Origin: Acanthaster planci
Taxonomy: Eukaryota; Echinodermata; Asteroidea; Valvatida; Acanthasteridae
Reading direction: 5' to 3'
Assembly (NCBI RefSeq): GCF_001949145.1
Contig: NW_019091537.1
Location: 64,001 to 128,000, forward strand
DNA length: 64,000 bases
Shown here one piece after another: positions 1 to 11,100 of this stretch. The translations under genes were made by a program, and so were the position numbers. The notes beneath the pieces are model-generated. The model saw nothing but the letters and a program-made list of their open reading frames with translations. It did not search any database and had not been told where the DNA came from. How positions within the stretch are numbered: position 1 is the first letter of the stretch; each line of letters opens with the position of its first letter.

Positions 1-101
1 ACATGCAAGGAACCTAAAAGAAACAGTGTCAGATTCAGAGCATTACTTAGAGCAAACTACTATCAAAATTACCTATGTGCAGATCTTGGTGATTTAAGGC
101 T
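1..101. other. left edge, no feature seen
   Basis: Short AT-rich stretch before the first MITE. It should lie inside an ESF1 intron, because ESF1 runs leftwards off the window, but nothing coding is visible. Confidence 0.4.
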
Positions 102-744
102 TTAACCACTTCCTGCTGGGGCAGTTATCAATGTGGATGATGCTAGGCCAGGATATATATCATTTTTTCTGTTTTCAAAATTCTTTAAAAATTCCTATCT
201 TCATTTATTGGACACTTACAAGCACGTGAAGGACTGTCTGGTGACCCCTCTAGCCTGACAGACAAAATCTATTGACTCCGGAGTATTTCAGCCAGGCNNN
301 NNNNNNNNNNNNNNNNNNNNNNNNNNNNNNNNNNNNNNNNNNNNNNNNNNNNNNNNNNNNNNNNNNNNNNNNNNNNNNNNNNNNNNNNNNNNNNNNNNNN
401 NNNNNNNNNNNNNNNNNNNNNNNNNNNNNNNNNNNNNNNNNNNNNNNNNNNNNNNNNNNNNNNNNNTATGTAAGCGCGCAGCGGTGCTGTGTGGCTCATC
501 GCTGAGGTGGTGGAGCGCTTTTGTCCCAGGTGGTAATCCGCTCGCTCTAAATGTCAAAACAAGGCTAGATTATCTCCACATTTGAGAGTGAAAAAATGTT
601 GGTAATGCCTAGCAGCCCGGTCTTTTGTTCCGAGTACGGTCTTTTGTTACAAGGCCCTGTTCCCTTTGTTCGAGTTCGGAGACCACGGCCACACAAATAA
701 AGCATACGTGTCCGGATCCGGAATCCCCTGCAGGAAGTGGTTAA
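102..744. mobile_element. TTAA-flanked MITE, copy A (interrupted by gap)
   Basis: The element opens with TTAACCACTTCCTGC and closes with GCAGGAAGTGGTTAA, a near-perfect terminal inverted repeat that includes TTAA at both ends. TTAA target duplication is the hallmark of piggyBac-type transposons, so a non-autonomous piggyBac-like MITE is inferred. No transposase is visible. A 169-base N run (298-466) hides the middle. A second copy lies at 40713-41300 and aligns with it on both sides of the gap, for instance over the stretches following the left end and over the block containing CCGGATCCGGAATCCCC near the right end. Confidence 0.75.
298..466. other. assembly gap
   Basis: Run of 169 N inside MITE copy A. 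By comparison with copy B the missing part should be element interior, about 110 bases in that copy, so the gap length may be only an estimate. Confidence 0.99.
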
Positions 745-1033
745 GTGAACTACTGCACGACACACTGACAATAAATTACTAAATGTACGTATATGCACAT
801 ACTTTTCAACAACTCCAACCAAGACCTTGCTTTCTTAGCAAGTCTTTAGCAAGACTTGAATTCTGCATGGCATCCTAGGTATTGCAACACAGCCACTGAA
901 TGATTTGCATGCGGGTAAATATTTTCTTATCAACATGGCATTTTTTTTCGGGATTTAAATTTTTAAAGGCATGTTCCTTGCTCTACGGATGCACAAACAG
1001 CTGATGCAAGAAAAATAAAAATTATACACTTAC
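745..1033. other. ESF1 intron, low complexity
   Basis: On the minus strand this follows the donor of the ESF1 exon, whose intron starts GTAAGTG at 1033. AT-rich, with no exon seen. Confidence 0.6.
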
Positions 1034-1497
1034 TGTCATTATCAATGCCCGGCGTGACCTTCTTTCTGTCTCTGGTATTTCTGTCTGCTTTGCTTTTTAG
1101 TGCTATCTTTTGCCTGTTTGATTTTCTTTCCTTCTGTCTCCTGAGTAAATCCTTGATCTGTTCTTTCCCTGAAAGTCTCTTGGTTTTCTGCGAGACGCCT
1201 AGCCCGGATGCACCAGCCTCATCCCTTGCAGGTGAGGCAATTCGGTCATCCTCCTCACTGGTGTCACCATCTTCTGAACTGGACAGCTCGTAAAATCTCC
1301 GCAAGTGTTTGTTGGATGTCAGGTTAACAGGACGCCCTCGCTTGTCCACCGAGTATTTCAGTTTGAAGTTGTCGTCCTCGAACATTCCTCGGAAGCGCCT
1401 GTCAATTTTGATCTTGCGTGCCTGCTGGGAGATTTTCCGGAAGCGAGGGTCATGGCTGATAACAGCAAAGCNTCCCTTTGGTGTTTCAAAAGTTTCA
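1034..1497 (-). CDS. ESF1: ESF1 homolog, N-terminal exon
   Basis: This internal exon encodes about 154 residues of the N-terminal region of ESF1 (ABTAP), a conserved nucleolar protein needed for 18S rRNA maturation in the small-subunit processome. The sequence shows the family's opening blocks: HDPRFRKIS, then KIKIDRRFRGMF, KLKYSVDKRGRPVN and LRRFYELSSSEDG, followed by an acidic Ser/Glu/Asp stretch and a Lys/Arg-rich tail. Human ESF1 has the same order (DPRF, KVKIDKRFRAMF, NYAVDKRGRP, LKRFYDLSDSD). The splice acceptor is TTTTTTGCAG just above 1497 and the donor is GTAAGTG just below 1034. The exon enters with the last base of a codon and leaves with one base, so it cannot stand alone. The full family protein is roughly 850 residues, and the remaining exons must lie left of the window. 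One codon holds an ambiguous base (1472, NGC); Arg would match the family's RF motif. The start-codon exon was not found. Confidence 0.88.
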
Positions 1498-1657
1498 CTG
1501 CAAAAAATCAAATAGAGGAATTTGATTTGAAAAAATTGATGTAAAATATTAGGAATTTTTGGGTAACTAGGGACGAGTTACAATCATGTGCCTCTTGCCC
1601 CAGGTTGGCTGCTTATTTCATTACACCATGAGGTAATCAGAAAAATCGGATTATGTT
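1498..1657. other. ESF1 upstream intron or 5' flank
   Basis: AT-rich stretch containing the polypyrimidine tract and acceptor for the ESF1 exon on the minus strand. Nothing else is seen. Confidence 0.5.
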
Positions 1658-2087
1658 TTTAGCGTCAACAAGTGTCAACTAGCATCAACAATGCGTCAAC
1701 AAATTATTCACGTATACTTATGCAAAACAATTACATTTATAACATTAATTGGGCATCTACATATCATATTCAATGTATCACATTTATCTAGAATGATACA
1801 TGTATTTAGTGTGGAAATTTAAGTGACAAAGTTCGTTCTGTTTGAGCAGCCAAACCGGCCGCCATCTTGTTTTGCGTGGAAGGCTGGGAAAAGAAAGATG
1901 GCGGCCCCCATACATCGCGAAAATTTTCATTTTCCTGCATGAATCTGGAATAAAAATTTCATGTTTTCCTTACACAGTAGAACATGTTACAGTATGTAAA
2001 ACACGATAAAACCACTTTGAAACCTTTAGAGGATGTTTTCAAGTTGTTGATGCATTGTTGATGCCACTTGTGTGTGTTGACGCTAAA
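1658..2087. mobile_element. foldback element with 45-base inverted ends
   Basis: The left end TTTAGCGTCAACA and right end TGTTGACGCTAAA are exact inverted repeats. The similarity continues inward for about 45 bases, including GCATCAACAATGC on the left and GCATTGTTGATGC on the right. There is no coding capacity, so it reads as a MITE of about 430 bases. The word AGAAAAATC occurs just outside both ends (near 1639 and 2097) and may be part of a target duplication. Near its centre sits an inverted pair of YY1-like motifs. Confidence 0.65.
1858..1905. promoter_or_regulatory. inverted pair of YY1-like motifs
   Basis: GCCGCCATCTT at 1858-1868 and AAGATGGCGGC at 1895-1905 are exact inverted copies. 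AAGATGGCGGC is the known YY1 consensus that often marks transcription starts of housekeeping genes in animals. The pair lies about 360 bases upstream of the ESF1 exon on ESF1's strand, so it could be its promoter or first exon. Because it also sits at the middle of a foldback element, it may instead be cargo of that element. Confidence 0.5.
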
Positions 2088-3137
2088 TAGCGCGACCAGA
2101 AAAATCTGCTGGGGGCATTAAGTATTATCAGTTCATGCAGCATTTGGAAAGAGTTCCATATATGAGCAACACTAACTTTCCCTTTAAATGTTAGAACAGC
2201 CATCAGTGTGACAACATGTAAAAAAAAAATTTAGCTTACAACATTCGACTTTGTTTGAAAAATATGAAACCTTTCCAGGATTTTGCACCATTCAGAGTGT
2301 AGCATGTGCAGGCCAACTTCCTTTTGTTTGCTGTGTTGATGGAGGTTGCTTTTAATTTAAAACCTGTCAACATGGTAAACACCGCGTTTGGGTACCTAGG
2401 GCAATGTAAGGGAAGGAGGGATTTTAGAAGGTACCAAACTGACACATTCCCACTTTAATATCATGTTAAACAAAAGGTGGCAGGGGACATGAGCGACTAC
2501 CCCCAGAACTTTGGGGTCCGACGTCCGCCCCGCCCCCATTTCGTGGGAGCGGGGTGGACGTCGGGGACATGGGGAAATGAGCGACAAAACTCAGTCAGCT
2601 TTCAGCCATGTCAGCTGGCCTTTGGCCAATGCCATGGAAAATAAGCTTGAATTTTATGATAGCCCACCCATGCAACATGCGTAACCCCAAGGCTTGATGA
2701 ACAGCACTAATCTACTCAAAGTTATAAAACCTTTTTCAACATGTTAATTAATGATAATTTTCTGATACTACGAAATGTGTGTCGGAAATAAACGTCCAAT
2801 CCTAAAGCGATGCGCAAAAAAAAATTGTGCTAGCCTACTTTGCCTGACAAATACTGGCCGAAAAGGTTATGCCTACTCACCGATTAGAATTTAAAAATGT
2901 AGAAGTGTTGCAATTTAATTGTTGTTTGACGATTCAACTCTTTGCTGTTCATAAAATCTGCTCCTACCAAAAAAAAGGATAACCAATGAATGACCAATGC
3001 ATGCATAAAAGTAGAAAATGCGAAAATGCGTAATAATACCATAAAGCAAGGAACGGCATGTGCACGTGTAGGGCCGGCTGGGCCTGCGCAAAAAATGTTC
3101 TCCACTTGTCTCATCTGGCGCCCTCCATGATCTACAC
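2088..3137. other. intergenic or upstream region without clear genes
   Basis: AT-rich sequence with one GC-rich hairpin (2514-2568) and no supported exon. CpG density rises towards 3100. Confidence 0.5.
2514..2568. repeat. GC-rich inverted repeat (hairpin)
   Basis: Arms at 2514-2533 and 2549-2568 match at about 16 of 20 positions around the core CCGACGTCC, with a loop of about 15 bases. Function is unknown; it may be the core of a small element. Confidence 0.55.
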
Positions 3138-3309
3138 AGGAGAATCGACGGCAACCGGGCAAACTTGTGATGAACACAAAGGCGGCTTGTTCTCGTCGTT
3201 CATACACGAACAGCTCGATTTGTTGTTCGAGGGGAACGCCGGGAACGTACAACCGGTCGTCACTCGTAGTTGGTGGCAAGCAACATGCAACGGCGGAGTC
3301 CATGTCCAT
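3138..3309 (-). CDS. possible first exon of an unidentified gene
   Basis: On the minus strand an ATG at 3309 opens an ORF beginning MDMDSAVACCLPPTTSDD and continuing with LYVPGVPLEQQIELFVYERR before a possible GT donor at 3137 (or 3135). The stretch is clearly richer in CpG and in balanced codon use than the surrounding DNA, as the true exons here are. I do not recognise a family. It lies between ESF1 and the bHLH-PAS gene. It does not supply the phase the ESF1 exon needs, so it is probably not the ESF1 first exon. It may equally be an open frame in a CpG-rich promoter-like patch. Confidence 0.22.
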
Positions 3310-6039
3310 GTTAATGTTTGGATAACTGGGACAAATTCTTTTCCATTTAAAATTGAAAATGTTATCGAAAATTATTAATGTTAATTTTGCAAAACTTTCC
3401 ATTGCCTCTGGCTTTATACGCCATCTCGCTAGTAACTGCAGCTGTTCAAAATTCAGAATCTCGCGAGTTTTTCCGCCCATTCCTGTGCAACCCCAAGAGG
3501 AACTGGATTGCGATCCTGTTCCGAGAACAGTGTTCTTTAGTCGTGTTCCCGCTCTTCGATCGCGAGAACAAGCCTTGAAACCCGTGTCAAGAACAGGCCG
3601 CCCGAATTCGACCAAAGAGAGATATACCCAGCAAGAAATGAGACCGAGGGGTACCCCCCAACATGTCCAATCCCTATACACATTCCAGACTATTGTTACT
3701 NCGGGGGGGGGGTGGCGGGGCACGTGCCCCCAGGTGCGCCCCCCCACTGAAAAAAAAGCATGAATGGATATTGAGCAAGGCTTACAACAACCCCCCCCCC
3801 CAAAAAAAACCCGCACCACTTAAGGCTGCGGGTGCCCCATCTGTTTCCAAAATCCTAGCTATGCACGCCACTGGACACAATTCTTTATGTACAGTTAATG
3901 TGGGAAATTAACTATTATCAATCCTGTCCAACAGCTTCAGGGAAATCAAGACAGGTCCCATGCAACGAAACAACCAAAACCTATATGACGTTCTGTTTTT
4001 CAGCACAAAACCTGCCCTGGTGGAAAATATTGTACGACTCTTATGGGTGTACTCCACTAATTCAAGCCCCCATTGAAAACAGTGTAAAATCAACATTCGT
4101 CATTGCTCAATAACATGCAAGCCAACATCCCTGAGGTTTCTCAAATAGAAATTCAATTTCTTTTCAACTTTTTTTTTGGGGGGGGGGGTTAACCAATGAA
4201 ATTTTTAATTATTCACACGCACAAAAAAACCAAAGGGGAATTTCACGAACTCCAACTAATAGAATATTTGGCAACCCTCAACTATCTTTGGGACTCAGGA
4301 TCATTTTCAACTATCTTTTTCAGCCATTCTGCTCTCAGATGGACATGGAAGCCCAAAGACCCATGAACTTGATCCTGGCAAGAAACTTACACAATCTCAC
4401 AATTTTGGGGGCGAAACAATCTCCTTTTTCAAAAGAAACTGTGGGCAAACTTTTGATTTGAACTGGCTAGGAATTCTCACTTGAATGATTAGTAGACTGC
4501 ACCCTTTAAGAAATATCGGGGTACGAGTATAGGCCAGCATGGCCTTATCCACAAGCAAAGGATTTACATGTACATGAATTTCGATTATCAAAGAAATGTC
4601 ACAAAATGCACAACGTTTGTCTCTAGGTTCCGTAATATCTCCTTTCAGAAAACTGTATTCAATGATTTGGGTAACAGCCGATAGCCACTCTGGAAAAGGG
4701 CACGTTTAAAAGTTGCAACAAACAGTCCAAATAGACCCTAGCCAAGAGCAGATATCAAGGGAGTTTAGAATCTTGTACATGTACATAAAATCTATAATTG
4801 CCGATACAGTTCCTTTATACTCTCCATACAAGTTGTTTCTGAAAAATTATCACGTGCCATATTTTTTTTACTATTTCGTAATATATCTTTCATTCAGCAT
4901 TACCACACGCTTTTCTGCATTCATCCAGCAATCTGCTGAATACTGGTTTGTAACATTGTGTATAAAATGCTTGCATCCAAATGATGAAGGATCAACATCG
5001 TATCATTAAAATGACACCCTCGTCACTGGCATTATGTGATGCAACGATGTGTAATACCTGTAAAATAATTTCTTGGTCCAGCCTTACATTTCGAATTCAT
5101 ATTGGCTTCAGCAAAAACCATTAACCCTAACACTCCTCAATCCTTCACCTAGAGGACTGAGGACTGTTAGGGTTAATTTTCATTTACAGGCGCTCAATTT
5201 CACACGATTTTGTCGATATCATACTGGGGATTATCAATTTCAGTTTAAAACTGACCCATTTTAGTAAATCTATTTCGACTACACGGCATTCTAATCTCTA
5301 TTTTCACCACCACTTAGGTATTAGTTAAATCTCTACTAACTGTTTGAATTGGTGCCATAGGAATCGTCAAAGCTCAGGGGACTTTCAATCCTTGAGTGCT
5401 TTTACTTTATTTATGGTAGGCCTAAACGTAGATCTATCTCAAGCTGTGAGTTTCGAAGTTACATGCGGATTATTCTTTTTTAGAATGGTACAACTTTTTC
5501 AAATGCTCTTTAACAATATGCATGATTCCTCATTACAATTGTCTAACTTGAAAAATGTCCTTTTTATTACAATACTCCCTTTTTCTAAGCTGTTTTACGT
5601 TTAATTCAAACGAAACCGATGAAGGATATTCGTCTGCTGAATATGCTCCTGGTAAGATGCAATGTTCTTCGACTAATTCTCACCATTTCGAATAAAAACT
5701 TAGCAGAGGCAGAAATAAAAGCAAAGCCACTGTTTTAATCTGTAAACCCAGCGATGCAATTACGAATCACTAAACATAATGCTGGAGATAACCTATGGGT
5801 TGTGACTCAATTATAGAGCTATAAAACTATGGGCTTAATATTGAGCCTACAAGAGCACGTGTATAATGACTGGCACCAAAAATGATAACCATAATAAAAT
5901 GCTTTAAAGAAAATTTCCGGTCATCGAACATAATTTTCACGAGACCAATATAACCGCTTAGTCAGTGGTGAAAAAAAGAACCACAACAGGCCATAAGTGG
6001 GGTAAAAATAATATTAAAATAATGACGAGATCGATTAAA
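3310..6039. other. intergenic region, low complexity in parts
   Basis: The stretch holds a TCTCGCGAG word near 3460, homopolymer runs of C, G and A at about 3702-3810 and 4167-4190, a 56-base hairpin at 5121-5176 and otherwise AT-rich unique DNA. One N is at 3701, inside the poly-G problem zone. No gene is supported. Confidence 0.5.
5121..5176. mobile_element. 56-base hairpin with TTAA ends
   Basis: The left arm starts TTAACCCTAACACTCC and the right arm ends GTTAGGGTTAA. The arms (23 bases each) match at about 21 positions with a 10-base loop. Outer TTAA on both sides suggests a minimal piggyBac-like MITE or its solo ends. Confidence 0.6.
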
Positions 6040-6373
6040 AAACCACAACAATGCGCACGGCGCCCTCAGCCCAAACCGCAGGCCTCTCCACGGCACTGGC
6101 CGACTGTGGCGACACAGCGGCGCTCTGCTTTAACGCCAGCATCAATCTTCCGTGTTTTTCCCAGCCACACACGACTCATAACACACAAGTTGCCCAATAT
6201 GGCTGCCATTGAAGTTGTGAACTCCCCGTGTGCTTAAGGAAGTCACTTGGAATTTATAAGTGGATTTCTCCGCGCCTTGACGGCGATGTTTGTGATAAAT
6301 TACAGCCGACTGACGGTAGTAGAACCTCCCTGATCTTGCTCGCTAGTTGCTGCTGGCGGCACGAATTTCAGCG
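6040..6373 (+). promoter_or_regulatory. putative promoter and 5' UTR of the bHLH-PAS gene
   Basis: The 330 bases before the inferred start codon are much richer in CpG than their surroundings, for example around 6055-6135 and 6268-6365. They contain CAATATGGCTGCC (6195-6207), close to the YY1 consensus. No TATA box stands out. Two short upstream ORFs are present: 6199-6237 (12 codons) and 6286-6333 (15 codons). The exact transcription start cannot be read from the sequence. Confidence 0.5.
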
Positions 6374-6399
6374 ATGCCGCTTCAACAGAAGGAAAAACG
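6374..6399 (+). CDS. bHLH-PAS exon 1: start codon and first 8 residues
   Basis: ATG at 6374 opens MPLQQKEK and ends two bases into codon 9 at a GTGGGT donor (6400). Exon 2 needs exactly two preceding bases, and the split codon CG|G reads Arg, giving KEKRAERSR, a natural entry into a basic region. HIF and SIM genes likewise use a very short first coding exon before the bHLH exon. Further support is the CpG-rich promoter-like block directly upstream. The link crosses a 26.7 kb intron and rests on phase, sequence sense and position only, so another first exon inside the intron is possible. Confidence 0.62.
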
Positions 6400-8011
6400 G
6401 TGGGTAATTTTCTCTTGTGTATCATGATCCCACGCATTGAATTTTGTATACACCACACCTGGCGTTCAAGATCCAGGGTGGCTAGACCTTACGAATGCCC
6501 TAACAAAATGAATGTAGCAGTAGTTACGTAATCTGTCTGGCTTGGTGTCTGGGCTATTGGCTGGTCACAGCATTACACAACACCTTGTATCAGGCCTATA
6601 CGTGATGGAGTGGGGTTTTGTATTTTACAAATCTCGTTGAAAACTGTTCGCAGGTTTACTCTTAGGCAGCCATGGGAAACATGTACAAGTAGACTCAGCT
6701 CAGTTGTGGAAACTATGCTTTCATTTTCATGCATTTCCAAAATATAATAAGTACAGCGGATATAACTTTGTGAAACTGTTTCTGTTGAGTAATATTATGT
6801 GGAAAATAATGTGAACTGAACTGAAACTGAACCGAACTACATTTAGTTCTTTCCAAGACTGACTGCAAAGCTTGAGAAAATGCTCCGATATTTCACTTTC
6901 TGCCTCCCATCCCTAAGTTGTAATCTTTAGTTGTTTAGCTCATGAGAATTTGACTACTTATAATGAAAACTGGTGATTATAAAGTACAGTGTAATGTTAG
7001 CTAATATGTACTTTTAGTTCATATATTATTTTTGTAACATACTGAATAAATATACCAGTATGTAGATAAAAATACATGGCTGAAAATGAAAATCAGACAC
7101 AACAGGGATTCAAGTGTTTTTGCTGTTTAATTAGGCTGATGAAGGTTGATCTTGAGGTTCTCGTCAGCCACCTCTGGCAAAGTGATGAGGGTTTTTCATT
7201 ATCTTTCATCAGCAAATTTCTCCGTAAATTTGACGAGGGATTTACCTGAAAATTCATTACCCTCACACTGTGCATGGTTGAACTCATTTCAAAGGCTCTT
7301 GACTGGGAAAAACGATTTGAATTGCAGAGAAAATAGAATTTCAAAATTCAACAGGACTAACAACAGCAATTTATTGACCACCAAAAAAATCCTTTTCTTT
7401 CATGCATGAGTTGACAGGGAAAATCACTGAGGCTTTGGAAAATCTAAGGTACCACTCCATTGGATGATTCAAAGCAAGACCAGATATGGTATTTGAACTG
7501 TACATAGATTTCAACTGCTGCCAAACAATGCATCAGTTTGACCTCAGGCGCGCGCATCATTGCCAGTACGTCAAATGCACTTTTTGTTGTTTTGGAAATG
7601 CATACATGTACAAAATGGACATGGTTGTGTGTCTCTGTACGTATAGAATGCATATTAAATTTAGGAAACGGAGGCCTTTTTGGGAAAAGCCAGTGAGGTT
7701 ATGTGGGCAAAGTTAAATTATTCATGATTCATGATGTACATTTTTGTGTCTACACATACCAGTATATATGTGGTAGTAAGCATATAGTTGAGTCATTGAC
7801 AGGTACAGGGAGGAGCCAGTTTTGGTTGACAATCAGTGCACTGTCACTGGAATGGGCTGAAGCACTTTTGCATATGATTAGGTCCTACATACATGTATGA
7901 TGGCACTTGGTGCGTGGCGGGAAGCTGGCAAGATGTCAATTCAATACAACAGTGCTAGCATTCGGTTTTTAGACTGACGGTCGTTATGCCGTTTTAAAAA
8001 ACAAATCAACA

Positions 8012-8167
8012 ATGAACTTTTTTCATGTCAGCCAAAATTTGCATGTAGGTACTGACATCGTGAGGAGAACCATGAAATCAGACAGGGCCTTTGGAAAAAG
8101 ATGAGCGATGAACTTTTTTGATGCGGGCCAAAATTTCCATGCGGGCAATGACGAGAATCATGAGATC
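8012..8167. repeat. imperfect tandem duplication, 96-base period
   Basis: Two units begin ATGAACTTTTTT (8012 and 8108), continue with GCCAAAATTT, and end near GAGAA(C/T)CATGA(A/G)ATC. Similarity is around 80 percent by eye. Confidence 0.6.
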
Positions 8168-11100
8168 AACTTTCATCGGCCTTACCTAGGCATGGTACTG
8201 TACATGTATGCCTTGTGAACTGATGTTTGATCGGTTTCTGTGCATAATTCAGTGCTATCGTACTTTCAAAATGCCAGGTTACGAAACAGTTGGTTGTGAC
8301 TTGTTAGCGCTACGCGTAGCTTTGATGCAATTAGCCCATGATAGAATGCGGCAGTGCAAGTCAAGCATTATTGTACTGTATCCGCCATTCTCAGTTTGTC
8401 TTCGAGATTGTCACGATGTTTTGAACCATACTTTTACCGATACATACAACATGTACCGTACCGTACACTGTACACTGGACATGTACATGTACTCAGACAA
8501 TATTCATGTGTGTGTCTTTCAGATGGGAGTGGAATTTGAGGTTTAATTGATGGACTACCAACCTTTTGTTTGAAAATAATGAAAAGAGTCAAATGTATGG
8601 TGATACCGATAAAGTATGTTGGATATTTTGAAACTGCCATCAGTTTCAACTTTTTACGTTTATACCTACATGTACCGGTACATGTAAGTCAGGGCTTCAG
8701 CTGCCATTGTTCCTAAATGGTGAAAAATTTACAAATTTTGGCCACAATCCTGAGGCTGAGTAATATGAAGTACTGCATCAAGAAAGCTAGATTGCCTTCA
8801 GACTTGTGCAAGGAGCTAAAAATTGGCTGGAAACCTATAATTTTGTGCTGGCTGATGGTTCTTACCAGGTACCGAGGCATTTTCAGGCAATGAATGTTGT
8901 CATTTATGTATTATTTGGTGGTACTGCATTGGTATGGGGCAACTGCGCTGGATGCAGCAATAAGTTCCTATCCAGCACCCTGTCTGATGGTGTCAACCGT
9001 ACTGAAAGCCTGTCTCTTTTGCAGAATATTTTGAAGGAATCTTAAAGCACTGTTGGTAAACCTACTACAGTTATTAACTCAGCGGATGTCACTTACCGGT
9101 ACTGGTACGGTACTGTACATGTACGTGGACTATACCAGTCGTTCCCTGGTTTTTAAGTTTAATCATTCTCGCAAGAGCTCAATGAGATTAGCTGTCACTG
9201 CTACCCTTGGATACAGAGTTGTAAGGGAAAATGCACAAATATAACCCATTCCTCCACACAGGCCTACCAGTATACATGTGTATATTATTTCTTGATGGAC
9301 ATGGACATGGTTTTTCGTAACGATGAGAAAGAATTGATAATAATTGCACATGTACATGTACTCCGTAGACCTGTTCAATATTATTGACTCCAGAAAGAAC
9401 AGGAAAGTTCTGCCCTGGAGCCAAATTACCACTTGTACATTGTACATGTAAAGTGCTGTGTCCATTATCTGGAGATGTTTGCAATCCAGCAAGTGTCAGG
9501 TTGAACGTTTGTCACTGCAGCTGTGTTTACTTTTGACACATTATCACTTGGAGCCTGTGCTCACCTGGTACTTTAAGTGATTAAGTTTATAAAAATTTAT
9601 TTTATGATAAGGGAAAACACTTATTTATCATCCTTTACGCGGATGTGTGATTTCAAAACGAACTTATTTCATTGCCACTCTGCTCCTGTATTCATTGCAT
9701 CATTTTGAGTGTGAAAAATTATGCAGTCAAAATTAAATGTGTACAGAGGTGTGCTTTGAGGGTTTTTTTTGGGGAGGGGGGACGAGGAAGAAAACCTGCT
9801 ACGGTCTTGTTTGTGTACGATGCATGAACATGTGTACAATTTGTCCATACCAGTAAATGTCACAAACTTCTTGCCACAATAGACCAATCCATTAAGCTCT
9901 ACCCCATTACCGGTACACGTATGTTCTGACCAGCTGGAACATGTACAGATACGGTACATCATAGTGTGGCGTTGGAGGAGAGCACATGTTAAGTGCCCAT
10001 GTGCGCAGTGAGCGGGACTTACTTGGATTGGAGAATTTACAAACAAAAATTACACCAGGACATGAAATGACTGTCTCGGTGATTTGTACATGTATACATG
10101 TGACATGTGCAACAAGGTCTGCATTTAAGTGAACCAGTACATGTACATGCATGCGTAAATGATCACGTATGTACCGGAAGCTGCAGACAGAAATTGTAAA
10201 GGGACTTGTTTGCAAGGACTTTCAAATTTTGGTTTTTTTTTTTTCAAATTGTTCACATTACTGCATACATGTATGTGTACCGGTACTGTGCATCAGGTCC
10301 ATGTACAGTATACTGCGTGTATATGATTACTGAACTTTTCTCATCAAGTGTATTTTTCAAGCAAAATATACACTGTAGGTACTGTACCTCCCCTTGTTCT
10401 GGGTTGTTTTTAGATTTTTTGGTTGTGTTTTACTTTCTAGAAGCAATGCCTGTTCAATTCATGTCACCAATCCTGCCCACAGACTAGTGGGAGTGATATT
10501 TCCCTATTCAGCCAAGCGACCCCTATCACATTTCAATAAGAAGAAATCAACCTGGGCATTTTACTCTGAGGAGCTGCATTGCCTGCGGTGTGTAAATGTA
10601 CAGCATGTACATGTAGCTAGCATTCTATTTGGCTTTTTACCCTGACACGTATAGCTGTTACATGTAGGATTATACTGAGATGTGGGCTTTTGATCAGACA
10701 CAATCAGCCACCCAGGTGAGACACCATAATTCTCTAGTGCTTGCTTTTTTGGAATCAATCTGTGTGGCATTTAGCATTTTGCCTATAGGATGCTTCCCCC
10801 CCCTCCCCCCGACCCTGAAATGGCTGTGCTGGTGTGGACACAGAATCTGGTTCTTTTTACACTTGCCTGCAGTTACATAAATGTACAGTGTAGCTGTATA
10901 ATAATAATCCTATATGTGGAGAGGATAGGAACTACCGGTATCCCCCCCCCCCCCGAAACTGGTCATTCTGTAAAATAATTCGGAGACGAATAGTGTGACA
11001 TTTTTGTGTCCAAGTTACACCTGTCCTGTGAAATTTAACTTGGAAATATTATGGAAATTTACATGTACCGGTACTTCAAGTTGTGTTTATTTGGCAGGTA

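Noticed and set aside
2884-3819. 311-codon minus-strand frame
   Set aside because: It runs through poly-C/poly-G tracts and an N, and has no family likeness as a whole. Only the CpG-rich inner part (3138-3309) is kept as a weak exon candidate.
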